A DNA stretch of 64,000 nucleotides, taken from NCBI GenBank assembly GCA_026874595.1, contig CM049306.1, positions 22,555,019 to 22,619,018 of the forward strand, read 5' to 3'. The notes below the pieces were generated by a model that worked only from the letters and a program-made list of their open reading frames with translations, had not been told where the DNA came from and did not search any database. Source of the stretch: Sipunculus nudus (taxonomy: Eukaryota > Annelida > Sipuncula > Golfingiida > Sipunculidae). The first letter of the stretch is position 1, and the number at the start of each line of letters is the position of its first letter. Below, piece by piece: positions 60,301 to 64,000 of the stretch. The translations under genes were made by a program, and so were the position numbers.

Positions 60301-61118
60301 ATGTGTTTGAACTAAATGGAAAAGGAATGTTCGGTCATCAAAGTGCACCGTTCACCTGGGTCCCATAGTTCTGTATAAAGCAAAAGGCTTCCGAGGGACC
60401 ACTTGAATGAAAGACTGTGTTTCTTAAATTATAAGATGTTGTAAAATTATGTCCGACTCAATCATTTGCATTGCAGTATGACATGATGCTGAATACAGTT
60501 TTACCAAGCGAAAATTTTAATTAACTAAGCCGTTTTGCTTGATCTCTTTTTTCTGAAACACCGTTTACAGAATGACCCATAGCTTTGTATAAAAGTATTG
60601 AGCTGTATTTAACAGACCATTCGTGAAACAAACGTTTATTCTGACTTTTGATTCTTTATATTCGATGCTTAAGCATTTTCATACAAAGCTGTTTTTTATC
60701 CAAGCCAAGTCTTCTCTTTTAGTCATAAATTAAAATATTCAAATTAACATTAATCACATTATAACAATTTTTCCTAAGCTTACTGTTATAGATGTGCGCT
60801 GAAAATCGAATCAATAAGAATGTAAATGGAAAATGCCTTCGTAATGAATAACAGTGACGAAGTTTCTTAACAATTTGGATATGTAGCAAGAAAATTTTAA
60901 TTTTAAAGCTAGTAACTGACCTTTTTCTGTAAATTCATGTGTGTTATTTTTACGTGTGAACTGTATGTATTTTCTGTTCAGACCAATTCGCCTCTAAGAC
61001 GGCAGTATTAGCTTGTTTATCTACAAGCTTGTTGTAAACACGTTACATACGCCAATGTCGACAGAAAAACCGTATACCCTGAGGTTGTATACATTGCTTA
61101 TTTGCGGAAGCTGAAAGA
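57361..61118. other. Unassigned AT-rich region
   Basis: 58145-58205 has weak similarity to the opening of the segmental duplication (ATTCATCAAAGGATACAGAC, ACCACCTACTGTA). Otherwise no exon, RNA or repeat was recognised in 3.7 kb. Confidence 0.45.
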
Positions 61119-61571
61119 TCAAAAAAGGTAAAAAAAACCCTGTGCGGAACTACGGTTCGCCTTACTTGCTGCAAAAAGGTCCTTGTTAAATGTGTTTAGA
61201 TTATGTTGTCCCTCCCCCACAATGTTATAAATACGTTGATATAAAACGAAAAGCCTGTGAGCGGTAGAGTAAGCGTTTGATGACCTATTATTATGAAAGG
61301 TACAAGGGATTATCTTTAGGTAGAAGACGTCTATAATGCGTCTGTCCTTCTGGAAGGTGTGGCACTTCTGAGAGGGAAGTGTGAGGTATGATTGGCCAAT
61401 CCATATCAAGTTTGTGAAGAAAACAAAAACGATTAACAAAAAAAATATGACTGTCCGGGAAACTCTCTGACAGGTATTTTGTTGGCAAACTTTGCTGACT
61501 TCATGGTTTAATATTGTTCCTAAGAACTGCCTGATTGCAGAGTGATTACACCTCATCCCTAATTGATACAA
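61119..61571 (-). CDS. Orphan 150-codon frame (hypothetical)
   Basis: The second-longest frame in the window, after the hAT piece. Starts M-Y-Q-L-G-M-R-C-N-H. It has a strongly hydrophobic segment at about residues 41-58 (V-I-F-F-L-L-I-V-F-V-F-F), which could be a membrane anchor. The second half is polar, with a basic and serine-rich stretch near the end. There is no paralogue in the window and no recognised domain. AT-rich DNA easily gives such F/L/I runs, so a chance frame remains likely. Confidence 0.2.
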   Translation of the reverse strand: MYQLGMRCNHSAIRQFLGTILNHEVSKVCQQNTCQRVSRTVIFFLLIVFVFFTNLIWIGQSYLTLPSQKCHTFQKDRRIIDVFYLKIIPCTFHNNRSSNAYSTAHRLFVLYQRIYNIVGEGQHNLNTFNKDLFAASKANRSSAQGFFYLF

Positions 61572-63300
61572 AAAGGTAAAGCTGAGCTTGTTTTCATTAT
61601 GTACTGCTTTTGGAAAATAAGACTGCAGTGCAAATATCTGTGACGGAAATTTTACTTGTAAGACAACCTTTGCCCTAGATAGTAGTTTTATTCTTCACTC
61701 GTTGCTTTGAAATAAAGTATTTTTTTAAAGTCCGCGCTAGTGCAATACTCAATGTTCCGTCCAAGTGCATGTATGGATGGTATAAAGCATTACATAGTTA
61801 CTTTTTGTACCTATATTCTAAGGAGAGGTTACCGGATATACATAATATTGTAATAAACAATTAAATTGAATTATATATGAATAAAAATTTTGAAATCGAA
61901 TCGCTTCGTGCAAGCTTTCACGATATTAATGCGAAAACATATGGACCCATTGTGAAATTGGATACACAAAGTATACAAAACTCTACTGTAACTGCATGGT
62001 ATTACGTTCGTAAAATTAAAACAATCAATGCAATCAATCTTATGTATAATGTATTCCTGAAAAGAGATACCATTAGCCAAAAAAGATTCTTTTACTTAAA
62101 CAAAGCAGCCTCCTGCATGACTAGGTTTTCTTTTCCGTTTGACATTAAATTCTGTTGTTACAAATGAACTTAATTTTCAAAGATTCACAGTAGAAAACAT
62201 GTCTCACGTTGTCTCGACATTTGTCAAAACGCCATTATTATGGAGGCCACAAAAATGTGTCGTTTGAATCTAGTGTTTCCCAAGGAACAAATGGATTCAG
62301 ATTTACTTATCATATTTATTGTACAGAGGGTCGTAATAAGAATAACTCATACTGTGTCAATAAATCATGTCAGTTTATATTCATTTGTCTATTCAGGTGT
62401 TGCGTGGTCTCCCATCACCTAATACATTTTTTTGTAAGTTTATTGTATTAAGTTCATTGGAGCTTTGCAAGATACAATCCTCTTGTCATGACTGAATTTT
62501 TTCTTTGTACAAATTAAAGATTGAGTGAGGGGTTTCCCATGTGCAAGAAATAAACCCGAAATATCTCTCCATGTTCATTGAAAGAAAGTTAGTGTAAACA
62601 TCTACCTGTCATTAGCCACGCCCCCGGCTGCTCATAAAAGAATCCTCTTAAAGGTAGGAAATACATTAACAATTATAACTTATATCAATTTTCTATAACG
62701 GTTAAATCTCCGAATCGCAAACAACACATTACAACTTAAATGTTTCATTTAGGTCTTTTTTAGAATTTTCATTTAGGTCTTTTTTAGAATTACAATTATC
62801 AAAACGCCAATATTATGTTAGCAGGTCGATAAACGAAATTCAGAAATAATAAAAAAGGATTATATATAGATCAGAATATAACTGCTCTGAGAGAAAGGAA
62901 CTGCTTGTATACAAAGCATTAGAAGCATCACTTTATCAGAGAATGTAATTGAATATAGAAATTTTTTAAATAAGTGACTTTCTTGTTGCAATTTTGCACA
63001 AACTAATAATTACAATAGTAGTAAAATCAACAAGATTTCCTCCTTAATTTTTTAAATATGTAGGTGTCTGCTAATGTTATCCATTACAATTAGCCAGTAT
63101 GTTCCCATAAGTATATATTTTTTGATTCTATTAGCTAGTGTGTCTTACACTTAATAAGTAGGTCACTAAAGGTCAAACGGTTTAAATATGGTTATAAAGA
63201 TGAAGGAAATGACAAATTAACACTACAGATTATTGTGTTAAAAATGGTGTAATAAATGTATTGTTTGGAAATCTTTGGTTATGGTAAGTAAATTGAATAA
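61572..63300. other. Unassigned region with small frames
   Basis: A 96-codon frame at 61877-62167 (+) starts M-N-K-N-F-E-I-E-S and has no recognised features. At 62622-62645 a CCACGCCCCC motif precedes TCATAAAAG, a promoter-like pairing that is probably chance. A 21-bp duplication (TTTCATTTAGGTCTTTTTTA) sits near 62745-62790. Confidence 0.4.
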
Positions 63301-63304
63301 ATGA

Positions 63305-63445
63305 TGTAGTCAAGTCCACAACATTCGAGTCCAACTGCAAGTCCAAGTCCAGGACACTTAGGTCAAGGTCCGAGTCTTTAAGGTTTGAGTCCAAGTCAAC
63401 CTATTTCGAGTCCAAGTCACTTGGAAGTCGAGTACGATTCCATGT
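63305..63445. repeat. Degenerate GAGTCCAAGTC minisatellite
   Basis: GAGTCCAA, AAGTCCAAGTCC, TGAGTCCAAGTC and CGAGTCCAAGTC recur irregularly. Scattered copies continue to about 63745. Confidence 0.75.
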
Positions 63446-63771
63446 CAAATACACATCTCCTTAATGAGAAATTTTAAACGGAAATTTTGGATTATCATGA
63501 TATTCTGTATTTAAAGTTTGTACGTGCTCTTTACTTCAATGTGAATTACCTTAAGCTTCCGATACCGAACTAAAGATTGGTAGATTAAGTCTATTTTTCA
63601 TGCCTAATATCTTTCTGATGGTTGGCGCTTGTATATAAGTCTTTATAGTATATGAAAGAGCTTTTTTCTACTGGACCCGAAATGGAATGGACTCGATCTG
63701 ATTTCTTGAGTCCTTACCTATGTCCAAGTAGGAGTCCCTAGAAAAGTGGACTACAGTTCGGACATTATTTG

Positions 63772-63898
63772 TGTAATGACCTTGGTCTTGTTTACATTAA
63801 TATTCACTCTTAATGTAATGACCTTGGTCTGGTGTACATTAATATTCATTCTAAAGGTGATCACCTTGGTCAGGTGTACATTAATATTCATTCTAAAG
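63772..63898. repeat. 42-bp minisatellite, three units
   Basis: Units anchored on ACCTTGGTC at 63779, 63821 and 63863 (period 42), sharing TACATTAATATTCA. Because 42 is a multiple of three, both strands show frames with a 14-residue repeat; these are a by-product of the period. Confidence 0.93.
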
Positions 63899-63926
63899 TA
63901 TTGGTGGGAGTCGGTTCCTTTTTCAT

Positions 63927-63966
63927 AATCGATCATCGGTTTAGCCAAACCGATTGATGATCGATT
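63927..63966. repeat. Palindrome near the window end
   Basis: AATCGATCATCGGTTT (63927-63942) is mirrored by AAACCGATTGATGATCGATT (63947-63966), with 4 extra bases in the right arm and a 4-base loop. Confidence 0.85.
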
Positions 63967-64000
63967 TATTAATCGGTTCAGACAAATATAAAGAAATGTG

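Noticed and set aside
62622-62645. CCACGCCCCC followed by TCATAAAAG as a core promoter
   Set aside because: No exon or splice donor follows, and there is no paralogue to show conservation.
63320-63420. TTCGAGTCCAAC-like motifs resembling a tRNA T-arm
   Set aside because: No paired acceptor stem, D-arm or A-box at the right spacing; the motif belongs to the GAGTCCAAGTC minisatellite.
63746-63948. Overlapping frames on both strands with 14-residue repeats
   Set aside because: Direct consequence of a 42-bp minisatellite; repeat openness on both strands points to chance.

Overview
The window looks like gene-poor nuclear DNA of a bivalve mollusc. It is AT-rich, has no operons or long open frames, and carries long (TA)n and poly-G/C microsatellites. 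It also carries repeat types familiar from bivalve genomes: tandem cores joined to (ACGG)n or (CCGT)n tracts, units holding the motif TCAAGGTCA, and composites resembling the pearl/Helentron-type elements. The species call is an inference from this repeat vocabulary, not from a gene. I see no complete protein-coding gene, no rRNA or tRNA, and no CRISPR array. Nearly all open frames are under 130 codons, and most lie in repeats.

Layout. 1-6.9 kb: mostly unassigned, with a solo LTR (1.9-2.55 kb) and two copies of a dispersed repeat of about 350 bp (3.24 and 6.25 kb; a third at 28.5 kb). 6.9-10.4 kb: a pearl-like element followed by a recent tandem duplication of 1.59 kb. Each duplicate carries the same 79-codon frame. 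10.4-15.5 kb: unassigned, apart from a (AT)n tract and a perfect 22-bp hairpin. 15.7-16.6 kb: a pearl-like element with about five 145-bp units. 17-32 kb: unassigned DNA with copies of an exon-like repeat family (here called EXR), a pearl-like element (22.8-23.8 kb), a homologous pair (22.5 and 29.5 kb) and a complete solo LTR (30.18-30.96 kb). 33.4-37.1 kb: a pearl-like element with 13-bp terminal inverted repeats and four 340-bp units, a 92-bp tandem repeat, an internally deleted solo LTR and a short inverted-repeat DNA transposon.

38.7-57.4 kb is an old, diverged segmental duplication. Block 38.73-42.43 kb matches 46.27-50.03 kb. Block 44.03-44.59 kb matches pieces at 52.74-53.17 and 56.37-56.59 kb. 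A third partial copy lies at 57.15-57.36 kb. The second copy is broken by a dead hAT (ZBED-like) transposase gene at 50.05-51.99 kb. That gene is itself split by a 199-bp inverted-repeat element flanked by perfect 5-bp target-site duplications. A fragment of a non-LTR reverse transcriptase lies at 53.8-54.07 kb. 57.4-64 kb: unassigned DNA, three small orphan frames, minisatellites and a terminal palindrome.

The genes do not work together as a system. The window records layered duplication and transposition. The best leads for something undescribed are the EXR family, which keeps a peptide-level pattern in about seven copies on both strands; a possible first exon (TATA, ATG, splice donor) at 39.5 kb whose duplicates have lost the start codon; and the recently duplicated 79-codon frame at 7.85 and 9.44 kb.
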